A stretch of DNA of 64,000 bases from an uncultured Anaeromusa sp. (GTDB lineage: Bacteria; Bacillota; Negativicutes; Anaeromusales; Anaeromusaceae), in the NCBI RefSeq assembly GCF_963668665.1, contig NZ_OY764902.1, positions 966,001-1,030,000 on the forward strand, given 5' to 3'. Positions 1 to 8,644 of this stretch are shown in pieces; within the stretch, counting starts at the first letter, position 1; each line of letters begins with the position of its first letter. The notes below the pieces were generated by a model, which saw only the letters and a program-made list of their open reading frames with translations, ran no database searches and was not told the DNA's origin. Made by a program: the position numbers and the translations under genes.

Positions 1-1215
1 ACCGCTGCCAGCAGCAATGCGTTTACGGCGGCTGCCGTTAATTAGGTTGGGATCGCGCCGCTCCGCCCTTGTCATAGAGCGAATAATAGCCTCTACATGG
101 GCAATTTCTTTTTCATCAATCTGGATATCCTGGTTCTTTGTCAGCTGGTTCATACCGGGAAGCATTTCCATAATTTTATCCAGCGGTCCCAGTTTTTTCA
201 CCTGTTGCAACTGATCCAGAAAATCCTCCAGCGTAAAGTCGTCTTTGCGCAGTTTGCGCTCCATCTCTTTAGCCTGTTCCAAATCGATGCTGGCCTGGGC
301 TTTTTCAATCAGAGTCAACACATCGCCCATGCCGAGAATACGCGAAGCCATGCGGTCCGGATGAAAAGGCTCCAGCGCATCCAGTTTCTCGCCCATACCG
401 GCAAATTTTATCGGACAACCGGTAACGGCTTTTACCGAAAGCGCCGCCCCGCCGCGGGCATCGCCATCCAGCTTGGTAAGAATAATACCGTCCAGACCCA
501 AATCGCCATTAAAGCTTTCCGCTACATTGACAGCGTCCTGACCGGTCATAGCATCGACTACAAGCAAAATTTCATGCGGCTTGACCGCACTTTTAATGTC
601 CTTAAGCTCCTGCATCAACTCTTCGTTGATATGCAGTCGTCCTGCTGTGTCAATGATCACCACATCGCGAGCGTATAATTTGGCATGTTCCAGAGCCTGT
701 TTGGCAATTTCTACCGGTTGGGGCTCTTCCATGGTGAAAACCGGAATGCTCAGTTGTTCCCCAAGCACCTGCAGCTGTTTGATAGCCGCAGGCCGGTACA
801 CGTCGGCGGCAACTAACAGCGGGTTTTTACCTTGTTTTTTCAAATACTGCCCCAGCTTGCCTACGGTTGTCGTTTTACCAGCGCCCTGAAGGCCCACAAG
901 TATGATCACTGTCGGCGGCTTAGGAGAGATAGTAATGCGACTTTGGGTGCCGCCCATCAACTCGGTCAGCTCATCGTTAACAATCTTTACGACCTGCTGC
1001 GCTGGCGTCAGACTTTCCAGCACTTCTTGCCCTACAGCCCGTTCCTTAATGCGTGCAATTAAATCCTTAACCACTTTAAAATGCACATCGGCTTCCAACA
1101 GGGCCATACGTACTTCGCGAAGCGCTTCAGCAACATCGGCTTCGGTAATCTTTCCTCGGCCGCGAAGTTTTTTAAATGTCGATTGCAACTTATCGGCTAA
1201 GCCCTCAAATATCAT
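1..1215 (-). CDS. ffh: Signal recognition particle protein Ffh (3' end outside window)
   Basis: Ffh is the SRP54 GTPase that binds signal peptides and 4.5S RNA and hands ribosomes to FtsY at the membrane. About 405 codons are visible; the rest of the methionine-rich M domain lies before position 1. The N domain (MIFEGLADKLQ) is followed by the G domain with P loop GLQGAGKTTT near residue 105, then DTAGRL, TKLDGDARGG and the start of the M domain. The ATG at 1213-1215 follows a GGAGGTTG ribosome site and overlaps the end of ylxM by 11 nt, so the two are co-translated from the promoter at 1612-1640. Confidence 0.97.
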   Translation of the reverse strand, partial: MIFEGLADKLQSTFKKLRGRGKITEADVAEALREVRMALLEADVHFKVVKDLIARIKERAVGQEVLESLTPAQQVVKIVNDELTELMGGTQSRITISPKPPTVIILVGLQGAGKTTTVGKLGQYLKKQGKNPLLVAADVYRPAAIKQLQVLGEQLSIPVFTMEEPQPVEIAKQALEHAKLYARDVVIIDTAGRLHINEELMQELKDIKSAVKPHEILLVVDAMTGQDAVNVAESFNGDLGLDGIILTKLDGDARGGAALSVKAVTGCPIKFAGMGEKLDALEPFHPDRMASRILGMGDVLTLIEKAQASIDLEQAKEMERKLRKDDFTLEDFLDQLQQVKKLGPLDKIMEMLPGMNQLTKNQDIQIDEKEIAHVEAIIRSMTRAERRDPNLINGSRRKRIAAGSG

Positions 1216-1564
1216 GAGCAACCTCCAACAGCATACTCAATTGCCGCCTAGCCTCGCCAAGAGCGGGAATGTTTTGCATATTCTCAGGCAGGCTCATTAA
1301 AAGCTGTTGCACCTGCCGCAAAATTTCCCGATCCTGTTCCTGCCGTTCCAGCAATCGCAATTTTCCTTCATACTCTTCTAAAATATGTTCCGCCCGGCGC
1401 AGCATATCATGCACCGCTTGTCGCGAAACACACAGCTCTTCGGCAATCTCCGAAAGAGAAAAATCCTGCAAATAATGTAATTCCACGCAACGCTGCTGTT
1501 TTTCCGTCAGTAACGCGCTATACAAATCAAAGAGACGTCCAATGCGGACGATTTTCTCCAACAT
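1205..1564 (-). CDS. ylxM: YlxM/p13-like SRP-associated helix-turn-helix protein
   Basis: Small helix-turn-helix protein (119 aa) of the YlxM/p13 family, which in Bacillota is encoded just before ffh and is thought to assist the SRP. The sigma-70 region 4-like helix-turn-helix lies in the segment LTEKQQRCVELHYLQDFSL and the recognition helix VSRQAVHDML; a charged coiled-coil tail follows. I chose the ATG at 1562-1564, preceded by GGTGGTGAAC; a TTG four codons upstream overlaps that ribosome site. The gene overlaps ffh by 11 nt. Its promoter is flanked by two operator-like palindromes, so this protein could be autoregulatory, but nothing here shows that. Confidence 0.92.
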   Translation of the reverse strand: MLEKIVRIGRLFDLYSALLTEKQQRCVELHYLQDFSLSEIAEELCVSRQAVHDMLRRAEHILEEYEGKLRLLERQEQDREILRQVQQLLMSLPENMQNIPALGEARRQLSMLLEVAHDI

Positions 1565-1582
1565 GTTCACCACCAACTTCTT

Positions 1583-1655
1583 GCCAAGTTCTAATACTTG
1601 ACACCTGCTTTATTATACGCACTTCAAGGATGGGCGTCAAGTACTTTTACTTGGC
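1583..1655. repeat. Paired operator-like palindromes around the ylxM promoter
   Basis: Two 20-bp elements in inverted orientation, 1583-1602 and 1636-1655, share GCCAAGT-N6-ACTTGAC; only the central six bases differ. Each is itself a dyad, CAAGT-N6-ACTTG. One covers the -35 box, the other sits just past the expected transcription start. Their centres are 53 bp apart, about five helical turns. The upstream element is not transcribed, so a DNA operator is more likely than an RNA hairpin. Confidence 0.6.
1612..1640 (-). promoter_or_regulatory. Promoter of ylxM-ffh
   Basis: TTGACG (1635-1640) and a perfect TATAAT (1612-1617) are separated by exactly 17 bp, reading on the minus strand towards ylxM. 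Transcription should start near 1605. Confidence 0.85.
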
Positions 1656-1663
1656 ATTCTTGG

Positions 1664-2578
1664 TTAGTTGGCAAATAATGCTTGCGCAAACTCCTCCGCA
1701 TCAAAAGGCCGCAAATCGTCCATGCCTTCGCCAACGCCAATCCACTTGACAGGCACGCCCAATTCACTCTTCACAGCCACAATCACGCCGCCCTTAGCCG
1801 TCCCGTCCAGCTTAGTCAAAGCCACACCGGTCACATCGCTGACTTCTCCGAACACCCGGGCCTGATTCAAGGCATTTTGCCCTGTTGTAGCATCCAGCAC
1901 TAGCAATGTTTCATGCGGCGCTCCTTCCACTTCCCGGCCAATAATCCGGTAAATCTTCCGCAGCTCCTCCATAAGATTTCCCTTATTGTGCAGCCTGCCG
2001 GCCGTATCGATGATCACTATGTCAAAGTTCCTGGCTTTAGCTGCTTGCAGCGCGTCAAACGCCACCGCCGCCGGATCCGAACCTTCTGCATGCTTGATCA
2101 CTTCGCAGCCGGTGCGCTGACCCCAAATCTCCAGCTGGTCAATCGCCGCCGCACGAAAGGTATCCGCCGCCGCTAGAAGCACCTTTTTGCCTTGAGCTGC
2201 GTAAAAATGCCCCAATTTTCCAATCGTAGTCGTCTTGCCCACGCCATTGACGCCAACCACCAAAATAACGCCTACGCTCTTTTCCGGCAACTGCATAGAA
2301 GCCGTTCCCTCATTGAGCATGGAACTGATGCGCTGCGCCAAAAAGGGCCGCAAATCGTCGGGCTGGTTGATTTCTTTAGCTTTTATGCCTGTGCGGATGT
2401 CCTGCATCAACCGCGACGTAACTGTTACGCCAACATCCGAGGTCAACAACGCCATTTCAATATCATCTAAAAATTCCTCATCAATATCGGCATAGCCCTT
2501 AATTACCTGTTCTATTTTCTCTGCAAAAGACTTGCGCGTCTTTTCCAAGCCCGATTTTAACCGATCAAAAAAACCCAT
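1664..2578 (-). CDS. ftsY: SRP receptor GTPase FtsY
   Basis: FtsY (304 aa) is the membrane-associated GTPase that docks the Ffh-ribosome complex at the translocon. A short N-terminal region (MGFFDRLKSGLEKTRKSF) replaces the long acidic A domain of E. coli, as is usual in Bacillota. The NG domain carries the P loop GVNGVGKTTT, DTFRAAA, DTAGRLHNK, TKLDGTAKGG and the closing GVGEGMDDL. The ATG at 2576-2578 sits behind GAGGTGCGAAGAAG; an upstream ATG at 2608 would add ten unconserved residues. It lies 52 bp after smc on the same strand, and is followed by the ylxM-ffh unit, so both SRP GTPases are neighbours. Confidence 0.97.
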   Translation of the reverse strand: MGFFDRLKSGLEKTRKSFAEKIEQVIKGYADIDEEFLDDIEMALLTSDVGVTVTSRLMQDIRTGIKAKEINQPDDLRPFLAQRISSMLNEGTASMQLPEKSVGVILVVGVNGVGKTTTIGKLGHFYAAQGKKVLLAAADTFRAAAIDQLEIWGQRTGCEVIKHAEGSDPAAVAFDALQAAKARNFDIVIIDTAGRLHNKGNLMEELRKIYRIIGREVEGAPHETLLVLDATTGQNALNQARVFGEVSDVTGVALTKLDGTAKGGVIVAVKSELGVPVKWIGVGEGMDDLRPFDAEEFAQALFAN

Positions 2579-2630
2579 TCTTCTTCGCACCTCTTCTCTA
2601 AAATTCACACCGCCGGCTTAAAATTGCTTC

Positions 2631-5600
2631 TTAGCTGGCGGAAGACTGCTTTTCTTCATTACTAAGTTCTACGGAAATAATGCGAGAGACGCCGTTTTCA
2701 TGCAGCGTTACCCCGTGCAGACGGTCTGCCGCCTCCATCGTCCCCTTACGGTGCGTCACCACCAGAAACTGCGTGTGCGCCGCATATTCGCGCAAGAAAC
2801 GACTGAAGCGACGCAAATTAGCCTCGTCCAGAGGCGCGTCAATTTCATCGACCATGCAAAACGGCGCCGGCCTATGCCGCAAGAAGGAAAACAGCAGCGC
2901 AATCACCGTCAACGCCCGTTCGCCACCGGACAAGAGCGCCAAATGCTGCGTCTTTTTCCCAGGAGGCTGCACAAAAATCTCAATACCGGTTTCCAATAAA
3001 TTATCCGGCGCCGTTAGGCGCAGTTCCGCCTTGCCGCCGCCAAACAAACTTTGGAAAGATGCCGAAAAGTATTCATTGATTCGCTGAAAAGCTTCTTTGA
3101 ACTGACTGGACATAGTCGCGTCCATTTCGGAGATAACCTGCCGTAATTGCTCCAGACTGGATGCTAAGTCCTCGAACTGCCCTTCTAGAAACTCATGGCG
3201 CTCCAGCAACGCCGCGTATTCCTTTTCTGCGTTGAGATTGACCGGTCCTAAGGCCTCGATATCTCTTTCCAGCCGGGCGATAGCCGAGTTAAAAGAGGCG
3301 GTGTTTCCCTCTACGCGCCACTCCTGCGCCTCTTGAGAACGCAAAGAAAACTGCTCCCATAGCTGGGTCTGCGCCGCCTCTACCTCATAATCCGCTTTAG
3401 CAGTCTGCAGTTCAATGGCATGAACTTTGCGCTCTAGTTCCTGACTCTGACGTCGGCAAGCTTCCTGAGCCTCCAGCGACTGACGCCAAACAGCCTCTTG
3501 CTGCACCCGTTCGCTTTGCGTTTTCGCCGCCGCGTCTTCCGCCGCCTTTTGTTTGGCGACAAGCTCTTCCTGCGCCGCAGTAATCGCAGCTAAGGCTTGC
3601 TGCGTTTCTTGCTGCTGCGCCTGCAACACGCCGTGTTCCGCCAGGAGCTGCTCTTGTTTGCGTTTTACATGCTCCAGTTCCGCTTCCATGCCGCGCAGCC
3701 GCTCTTCCATCTGTCTTCGCTGTTCCTCTAAAGCGGCCTGTCGCACCTTAGCCGCCATAAGGCGGCTTTGCTCCTCTTCCCTTCGACGCGTAAGCGCAAC
3801 CTGTTGTTCCTGCTGCAACGACACATCCTCGCGTTGCACATGGTCAGCCGCTTCAAACGTCGTCAGCGATTCGGACAGCTCTTGCCGCCGCTGCCGGACC
3901 TGTGCCAAAGCCAATTCCAAATCTCTGCGCCGCCGCTTAAGACTTTCGCCAACGTCCTGCCAACGCTGCCTCTCTTTAGCGCAAGCCTGGCTTTGCCCTT
4001 CCCAGGCCGTATGTTCTACTTGCAGCGCTTGCAGCTGCTGTCGTATTTGCTCCAATTGAGACTGCAGCTCTTGTCCTTCCTGCTGCAATTGTTCCAACTG
4101 CGCTTCCGTTTCCCGCAGTTTTTCAGCTCCTTCAGCAATGCGAAGGCTCAGCTCTTCCAGCTCGCTTTCACGTCCCAGCACGCCGCTTTCGCGCCGTTGC
4201 TGGCTGCCGCCGCTCATAGCCCCGCCCGGACTGAGCACTTCGCCGTCCAGGGTCACCAGTTTTACACTATGACCGGTCTGACGGGCAATCGTAATGGCTT
4301 CATCCAAGGTTTCTACAATAACCGTACGGCCCAGCAAAAATTTAACCGCCGCTTCATGTTCCGCCGCACACTCGATCATATCGGAGGCAAACCCAAGAGC
4401 CCCAGGCAGCTTAACCGCCCGCAGCTCCGCATCTCGCGGAGTCTGGAGGCGCAACGCGCTCAAGGGTAAAAACGTCGCGCGCCCCAGGCGCTGCGCTTTC
4501 AAAAAGGCTATTGCGTCACGCGCCACTTCCTCCCGTTCTACCACCACATGCTGCATAGCTCCGCCTAAAGCGGTTTCCACGGCTGTTACATAGCGAGAGG
4601 AAACGCGAATAAGCTCTGCAACCGGCCCGTGAATGCCGCTGCGCCAAGCCGCCTTGCTCTGCAGCAAGGCCCTTACGCCGCGTCCAAAGCCTTCATGCGC
4701 CTCTTTCATCTGCTGCAGCACTTGCCGCCTTGTCGTCCATTCCCGCTGCTGCAGTTGCAGCTTTTGCAGCTCCTGCTGCCGCTGCTGCCGCTCTTCGCGC
4801 TTACGCTGACTTTGCTCCTGCTCGCGCTGCCCCTGCAGCCGCGCCGCTTGCATACGCTGCTGCAGCTCGTCTTCTTGTTGCTGCAGTTTTTTCTCTTGAC
4901 CCGTTACAACACCTAGTTGCTGCTGCTGCTGTGTTTCTTCGCCGGCGACGCGCACCAGTTCCTCTTCCAGCCGGCTTCCTTCCTGCTCGTGCTGCTGGAC
5001 TTCGTGACGCAATTGCAGCAATTTCTGCATCCGGCTCATTTCCGCTTCTTTGCCGGAAGCCACCTGCGTTTCTAGCGCCGTCAATTCTTCCTGCAATTGT
5101 TGCAGCGTTGTTTCTCGTTCTTTAACTTCTTTCGTACATTGCAACAACGCTCCCGCTTGCTGCTGCCACTCGGCAGACACGTTTTCTCCCTGCGCTCGGG
5201 TGCGCTGCGCTAACTGCGCATATTCCACCTGCTCTTGGGCTAAGCGCCGGCTGCGCTCCTCTTCCTGCAAGGACCGCTCCGCCAAAACCGCCTGCTGCTG
5301 TTGCAGCGCGTCTCCTTCTTCCTGGCAGCTGCGAAGTTGCTGCTGCGCTGCCGTCCAAGACGCTTCCGCCTGGCTGCGCAACTCCCCGCAGCGGGCGGCC
5401 TCGCTCTCTGCCGCATATAACGCCGTGCGACCTGCTTCATAATCCTGCTGCAGCGCCGCCGCTTCGCCGCGCCAACGCTCTTGCTGGCTTTGCGCCTGCT
5501 CCAGCCGCTGACACAGCATAGATACTTGCTGGCTGCGCAACTGTCGCGCCAGTTCTTTATGTTCTTTCGCTTTACGGGCGCTCTCCGCCATAGGTTCTAA

Positions 5601-6203
5601 TCTCGCGGAAATTTCGCCGCGAATATCTGCTACGCGCGTCAGATTTAGCTCGGTTTCCTCCATTTTGCGCATGGCGTCCCGTTTGCGCTGCTTATATTTA
5701 CTGATTCCTGCCGCATCCTCAAACAACAAGCGTCGTTCTTCCGGTTTGCTGTTCAGCACTTCGTCTACGCGATTTTGTCCAATAACAACCATAGAGTCCT
5801 TGCCCAGGCCGGTATGAGCCAAAAGCTCATGAATGTCCTTGAGACGACAAGAACGTTTATTTAAATAGTATTCGCTTTCACCGGAACGATAGACGCGGCG
5901 GGTAAAAATGACTTCACTATACTCAATAGGCAAGGTACCGTCTGTATTGTCAAAGGTCAATGACACTTCAGCCATGCCCAAAGGGCGCCTCCCTGCACTG
6001 CCGGAAAAAATAACATCCTCCATTTTGGCGCCGCGCAGAGTTTTGGCGCTCTGTTCGCCCAACACCCACAAGATCGCGTCGGAAATATTGCTCTTGCCGC
6101 TGCCGTTAGGCCCGACAATCGCTGTAATTCCTTCGTCAAATTCCAATTCAGTACGGTCTGCGAACGATTTAAAGCCATGAGCTTCCAGTTTTCGTAACAG
6201 CAC
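2631..6203 (-). CDS. smc: Chromosome partition protein SMC
   Basis: SMC ATPase (1190 aa), core of the bacterial condensin that extrudes and compacts the chromosome with ScpA and ScpB. The N-terminal head holds the Walker A motif GPNGSGKSN; two long coiled-coil arms flank a hinge with the GAMSGG signature; the C-terminal head has the ABC signature LSGGERALT and Walker B CMVDEIDAPLDEAN. Length matches the family. The coiled coil is unusually rich in glutamine, with several runs of four or five Q. The start is a GTG at 6201-6203 with only a weak ribosome site (GGTG). A TTGTTA-18-TACAAT promoter lies upstream. Confidence 0.97.
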   Translation of the reverse strand: MLLRKLEAHGFKSFADRTELEFDEGITAIVGPNGSGKSNISDAILWVLGEQSAKTLRGAKMEDVIFSGSAGRRPLGMAEVSLTFDNTDGTLPIEYSEVIFTRRVYRSGESEYYLNKRSCRLKDIHELLAHTGLGKDSMVVIGQNRVDEVLNSKPEERRLLFEDAAGISKYKQRKRDAMRKMEETELNLTRVADIRGEISARLEPMAESARKAKEHKELARQLRSQQVSMLCQRLEQAQSQQERWRGEAAALQQDYEAGRTALYAAESEAARCGELRSQAEASWTAAQQQLRSCQEEGDALQQQQAVLAERSLQEEERSRRLAQEQVEYAQLAQRTRAQGENVSAEWQQQAGALLQCTKEVKERETTLQQLQEELTALETQVASGKEAEMSRMQKLLQLRHEVQQHEQEGSRLEEELVRVAGEETQQQQQLGVVTGQEKKLQQQEDELQQRMQAARLQGQREQEQSQRKREERQQRQQELQKLQLQQREWTTRRQVLQQMKEAHEGFGRGVRALLQSKAAWRSGIHGPVAELIRVSSRYVTAVETALGGAMQHVVVEREEVARDAIAFLKAQRLGRATFLPLSALRLQTPRDAELRAVKLPGALGFASDMIECAAEHEAAVKFLLGRTVIVETLDEAITIARQTGHSVKLVTLDGEVLSPGGAMSGGSQQRRESGVLGRESELEELSLRIAEGAEKLRETEAQLEQLQQEGQELQSQLEQIRQQLQALQVEHTAWEGQSQACAKERQRWQDVGESLKRRRRDLELALAQVRQRRQELSESLTTFEAADHVQREDVSLQQEQQVALTRRREEEQSRLMAAKVRQAALEEQRRQMEERLRGMEAELEHVKRKQEQLLAEHGVLQAQQQETQQALAAITAAQEELVAKQKAAEDAAAKTQSERVQQEAVWRQSLEAQEACRRQSQELERKVHAIELQTAKADYEVEAAQTQLWEQFSLRSQEAQEWRVEGNTASFNSAIARLERDIEALGPVNLNAEKEYAALLERHEFLEGQFEDLASSLEQLRQVISEMDATMSSQFKEAFQRINEYFSASFQSLFGGGKAELRLTAPDNLLETGIEIFVQPPGKKTQHLALLSGGERALTVIALLFSFLRHRPAPFCMVDEIDAPLDEANLRRFSRFLREYAAHTQFLVVTHRKGTMEAADRLHGVTLHENGVSRIISVELSNEEKQSSAS

Positions 6204-6240
6204 GAATTAATTCACCACATTTCTTGCAGATATCTTACTT

Positions 6241-6270
6241 ATTGTACCATCATCAACCACCTAATAACAA
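6241..6270 (-). promoter_or_regulatory. Probable promoter of smc-ftsY
   Basis: On the minus strand TTGTTA (6265-6270) and TACAAT (6241-6246) are 18 bp apart, about 40 bp upstream of the smc GTG codon. Confidence 0.55.
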
Positions 6271-6272
6271 AT

Positions 6273-6303
6273 AAAAAGCCCGCTTGCCGCAGCAAACAGG
6301 CTT
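6273..6303 (-). terminator. Intrinsic terminator after spoVS
   Basis: Stem AAGCC..GGCTT (6276-6303), whose inner bases pair through two G-U wobbles, is followed on the minus strand by TTTTT. It lies 15 bp past the spoVS stop and just upstream of the smc promoter. Confidence 0.8.
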
Positions 6304-6318
6304 ATAAAACAACTCACT

Positions 6319-6579
6319 TCAACGAGGCTCCACAATAAAGCGAATGGCCGTCCTCTCTTCGCCATCAATATTGATTTCCGCAAACGCCGGAATGGTCACG
6401 AGATTGATACCGTTAGGAGCCACAAATCCTCTGGCGATAGCGATAGCCTTGATCGCTTGATTCACCGCCCCGGCTCCCACCGCCTGGACTTCCGCGCCCC
6501 CGTTTTCGCGCAACACCGCAGCCAATGCTCCGGCAACCGCTTTAGGATTCGATCGAGCAGACACTTTGAGGACTTCCAT
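6319..6579 (-). CDS. spoVS: Stage V sporulation protein S
   Basis: SpoVS (86 aa) is a small Alba-like protein that in Bacillus is needed for progress to coat and cortex formation; its biochemical role is not settled. The sequence MEVLKVSARSNPKAVAGALA and the GGAEVQAVGAGAVNQAIKA core are typical, and the length equals that of the family. A GGAGG ribosome site precedes the ATG. It forms a single-gene unit, with its own terminator and a candidate sigma-H promoter 86 bp upstream. Its presence suggests, but does not prove, a spore former, since SpoVS also occurs in some non-sporulating lineages. Confidence 0.95.
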   Translation of the reverse strand: MEVLKVSARSNPKAVAGALAAVLRENGGAEVQAVGAGAVNQAIKAIAIARGFVAPNGINLVTIPAFAEINIDGEERTAIRFIVEPR

Positions 6580-6664
6580 AGTTACTGAACCTCCTTCTAC
6601 GTCGCTTTGAACTGCAAGGCATCCAGCATTTGTTGTTCCTATTAGGTCTTCCTTTATCCCCTCT

Positions 6665-6691
6665 ATTCTGTTCTCTATGAAAAACTCCTTC
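6665..6691 (-). promoter_or_regulatory. Candidate sigma-H promoter of spoVS
   Basis: Minus strand: GAAGGAGTT (6683-6691), 11 bp, ACAGAAT (6665-6671). This fits the Bacillus sigma-H consensus RNAGGAWWW-N11/12-RNNGAAT at 15 of 16 defined positions. In B. subtilis spoVS is known to be transcribed by sigma-H. Confidence 0.6.
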
Positions 6692-6733
6692 TCCTAAAGC
6701 TATGTTTACCGGAAAGATTTTACTTATGATCGT

Positions 6734-7795
6734 TTAACAGTAAAAGGCTCCAAGCGCTCCTAGCTTCACTCTCCGTCTGCCTTGCACCGTCTCTAGCTCC
6801 AGGCTGCCTGGACAAAGGCTTGCCTTTGCTTGCAGGGATACTTCTCCGAAACCGGCCTCTTGCCATTGACGCAAGTTCTCATTTTTCTGGCCCCGCACCT
6901 TGGATGCATCCTGAGGATGATAGAAGAGGCGACACGCTGAAGAAGAAAGCTGTTCTAAGCCATACAGCACCTGCTGACGTATTAAGAAAGACCATACGAG
7001 TTCGCCAAAAGCGGGATGATAGGGTCCTGCCAGCAGTTTGGCGGAATGCAGTTCTTCACTGTCCTGCAAGCCCATGCGAATCACGCCAATTTCTCGCTGC
7101 TGGCAGCCAGCCAAGGCCCACGCCGTACGCTCGACCGCTTCCGCCAGCGATAGCGGCTTATACACGCCGCTTGCGTAAGAGCCAGCCAGTTCCGTACCTG
7201 CTAAAACCACCGTTGGATACAAGCGGATGAAATCCGGAGCCAGCTTCCAGAGGCGCTGCAATGTTTTTTGCCACAACAGCCGAGTTTCCCCGGGCAATCC
7301 CGGCATCAGCTGCACGCCTACGGTCAGCCCGGCATGCCGCAACACAGCGACAGCCTTTTCTACACAAGAAAAACCATACCCTCGCTTGGCTGCGTTCAAA
7401 ACAGAGTTGCAGAGCGATTGCGCCCCCAACTCCACGCACGAAACGCCTTGCGTCTTCAGCCATCTGACCGCCTCTTCTTCTATGGCGTCCGGCCTGGTGG
7501 ATAAACGAATGCCTGTTACCTTCCCTGTTGCCAAAAAATGCTGCGCCGGCGCTAAAAGTTCCTTTTGCTGCCGCAGCGGCAAGGCTGTAAAGCTGCCGCC
7601 GTAAAAGGCGGCCTCCACTTTCTGTCCGGCCGGCTGCAATGCCAACGCTTTTTCCAAAATCGTCCGGATATCTTCCGCCGTCGGCGCCGCATTTCCGGTT
7701 CCCGTCAGCATGCGCTGATCGCAAAAAACGCATTGACTTCTACAGCCCAAAAAAGGAATGAATAACGGTACAATTCGCTTTCTTGGCTCTTTCAT
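6734..7795 (-). CDS. Elp3-like radical SAM protein
   Basis: Radical S-adenosylmethionine enzyme (353 aa) of the family related to the catalytic part of Elp3. The 4Fe-4S ligand motif CRSQCVFC lies near residues 18-25, followed by FYGGSFTAL, the RPDAI strand, VELGAQSL and MPGLPGET, all characteristic of this family. There is no C-terminal acetyltransferase domain, so it is not a full Elp3; the small Bacillota homologues near rnc and smc have no firmly known substrate, though tRNA modification is often guessed. The gene follows rnc after a strong terminator and so probably has its own promoter, which I could not locate. Confidence 0.85.
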   Translation of the reverse strand: MKEPRKRIVPLFIPFLGCRSQCVFCDQRMLTGTGNAAPTAEDIRTILEKALALQPAGQKVEAAFYGGSFTALPLRQQKELLAPAQHFLATGKVTGIRLSTRPDAIEEEAVRWLKTQGVSCVELGAQSLCNSVLNAAKRGYGFSCVEKAVAVLRHAGLTVGVQLMPGLPGETRLLWQKTLQRLWKLAPDFIRLYPTVVLAGTELAGSYASGVYKPLSLAEAVERTAWALAGCQQREIGVIRMGLQDSEELHSAKLLAGPYHPAFGELVWSFLIRQQVLYGLEQLSSSACRLFYHPQDASKVRGQKNENLRQWQEAGFGEVSLQAKASLCPGSLELETVQGRRRVKLGALGAFYC

Positions 7796-7816
7796 CTACA
7801 GGCCTCCTTCTAAGCA

Positions 7817-7833
7817 AAATCGCTAAGCGATTT
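7817..7833. other. Small perfect hairpin ahead of the radical SAM gene
   Basis: AAATCGC-TAA-GCGATTT, a 7-bp perfect dyad, lies 22 bp upstream of the radical SAM start codon and overlaps no gene. Without a T tract it is not a terminator; it may be part of the leader or an operator. Confidence 0.4.
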
Positions 7834-7840
7834 CTAAAAA

Positions 7841-7883
7841 GACAAAAAACGATGCCGTAACTACATCCGTCACGGCATCGTTT
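7841..7883 (-). terminator. Intrinsic terminator after rnc
   Basis: Stem AAACGATGCCGT..ACGGCATCGTTT (7847-7883) with a 13-nt loop, followed on the minus strand by a T run. It closes the fap/fab/rnc operon. Confidence 0.9.
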
Positions 7884-7888
7884 CTATT

Positions 7889-8638
7889 TCAAGATGACTT
7901 GTGCGCACTTTCCTTGGGCTGCAAAGCCGCAAAGGCTTCTTGCGCAGCATGCTGCTCCGCTTCTTTTTTGCTGCGGCCGCTGCCGTGCCCTGCTAGATGG
8001 TCGTTGACCCAAACTTCCACGTGAAAAATCTTCCCGTGATCAGGCCCCTCTTCACCAGCCAGTTGGTACTGAATCTTTGCGTCAGCCTTACGCTGCACCA
8101 ATTCCTGCAACAAGGTCTTGTAGTCCTTTAGGTAATTACCACGCTCCACCAGCTTAATTTCCTTCGCTAGCTGCTTCATGACAAAGTCTGTTACGCCAGG
8201 AATGCCGTGGTCCAAATAAATAGCGCCAATAATCGCTTCAAAGGCATCCGCTAAAATGGAAATGCGTTGGCGGCCTCCTGACAATTCTTCGCCGCGGCCC
8301 AAATAGAGAAATTCACCAACTTGCATCTCCCCTGCCCTGCGGGCCAAGGTAGTCTCGCAAACCAAGACAGCTCTGGCTTTCGTCAACTCGCCTTCCGGCA
8401 GTTGCGGAAACTTGCGAAACAGATAATCGCTGATAATCAAATCCAAGATAGCATCGCCAAGAAACTCCAGCCGTTCATTATGAACCAGCGTTTCATGCTT
8501 TGTCTCATTGGCATAAGAAGTATGCACCAATGCCTGGTGCAACAAAGATAGATCCTGGAATACGGTTCCCAAACGCTTGCACAATAGTGCAAGTTCTTGC
8601 TGCCGACCCTTATCCACCATTTGTCTTATCTTGCTCAC
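7889..8638 (-). CDS. rnc: Ribonuclease III
   Basis: RNase III (249 aa) cleaves double-stranded RNA in rRNA precursors and mRNAs. The nuclease domain contains ALVHTSYANE and the signature ERLEFLGDAILDL with its acidic metal ligands, plus ADAFEAIIGAIYLD. The C-terminal double-stranded RNA-binding domain ends with GSGRSKKEAEQHAAQ. The likely start is GTG at 8636-8638, seven nt after the fabF stop, with AAGGCG in the end of fabF as the ribosome site; an ATG six codons later has none. It is the last gene of the fatty-acid operon, an arrangement also seen in Bacillus. Confidence 0.97.
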   Translation of the reverse strand: MSKIRQMVDKGRQQELALLCKRLGTVFQDLSLLHQALVHTSYANETKHETLVHNERLEFLGDAILDLIISDYLFRKFPQLPEGELTKARAVLVCETTLARRAGEMQVGEFLYLGRGEELSGGRQRISILADAFEAIIGAIYLDHGIPGVTDFVMKQLAKEIKLVERGNYLKDYKTLLQELVQRKADAKIQYQLAGEEGPDHGKIFHVEVWVNDHLAGHGSGRSKKEAEQHAAQEAFAALQPKESAHKSS

Positions 8639-8644
8639 GCGCGA

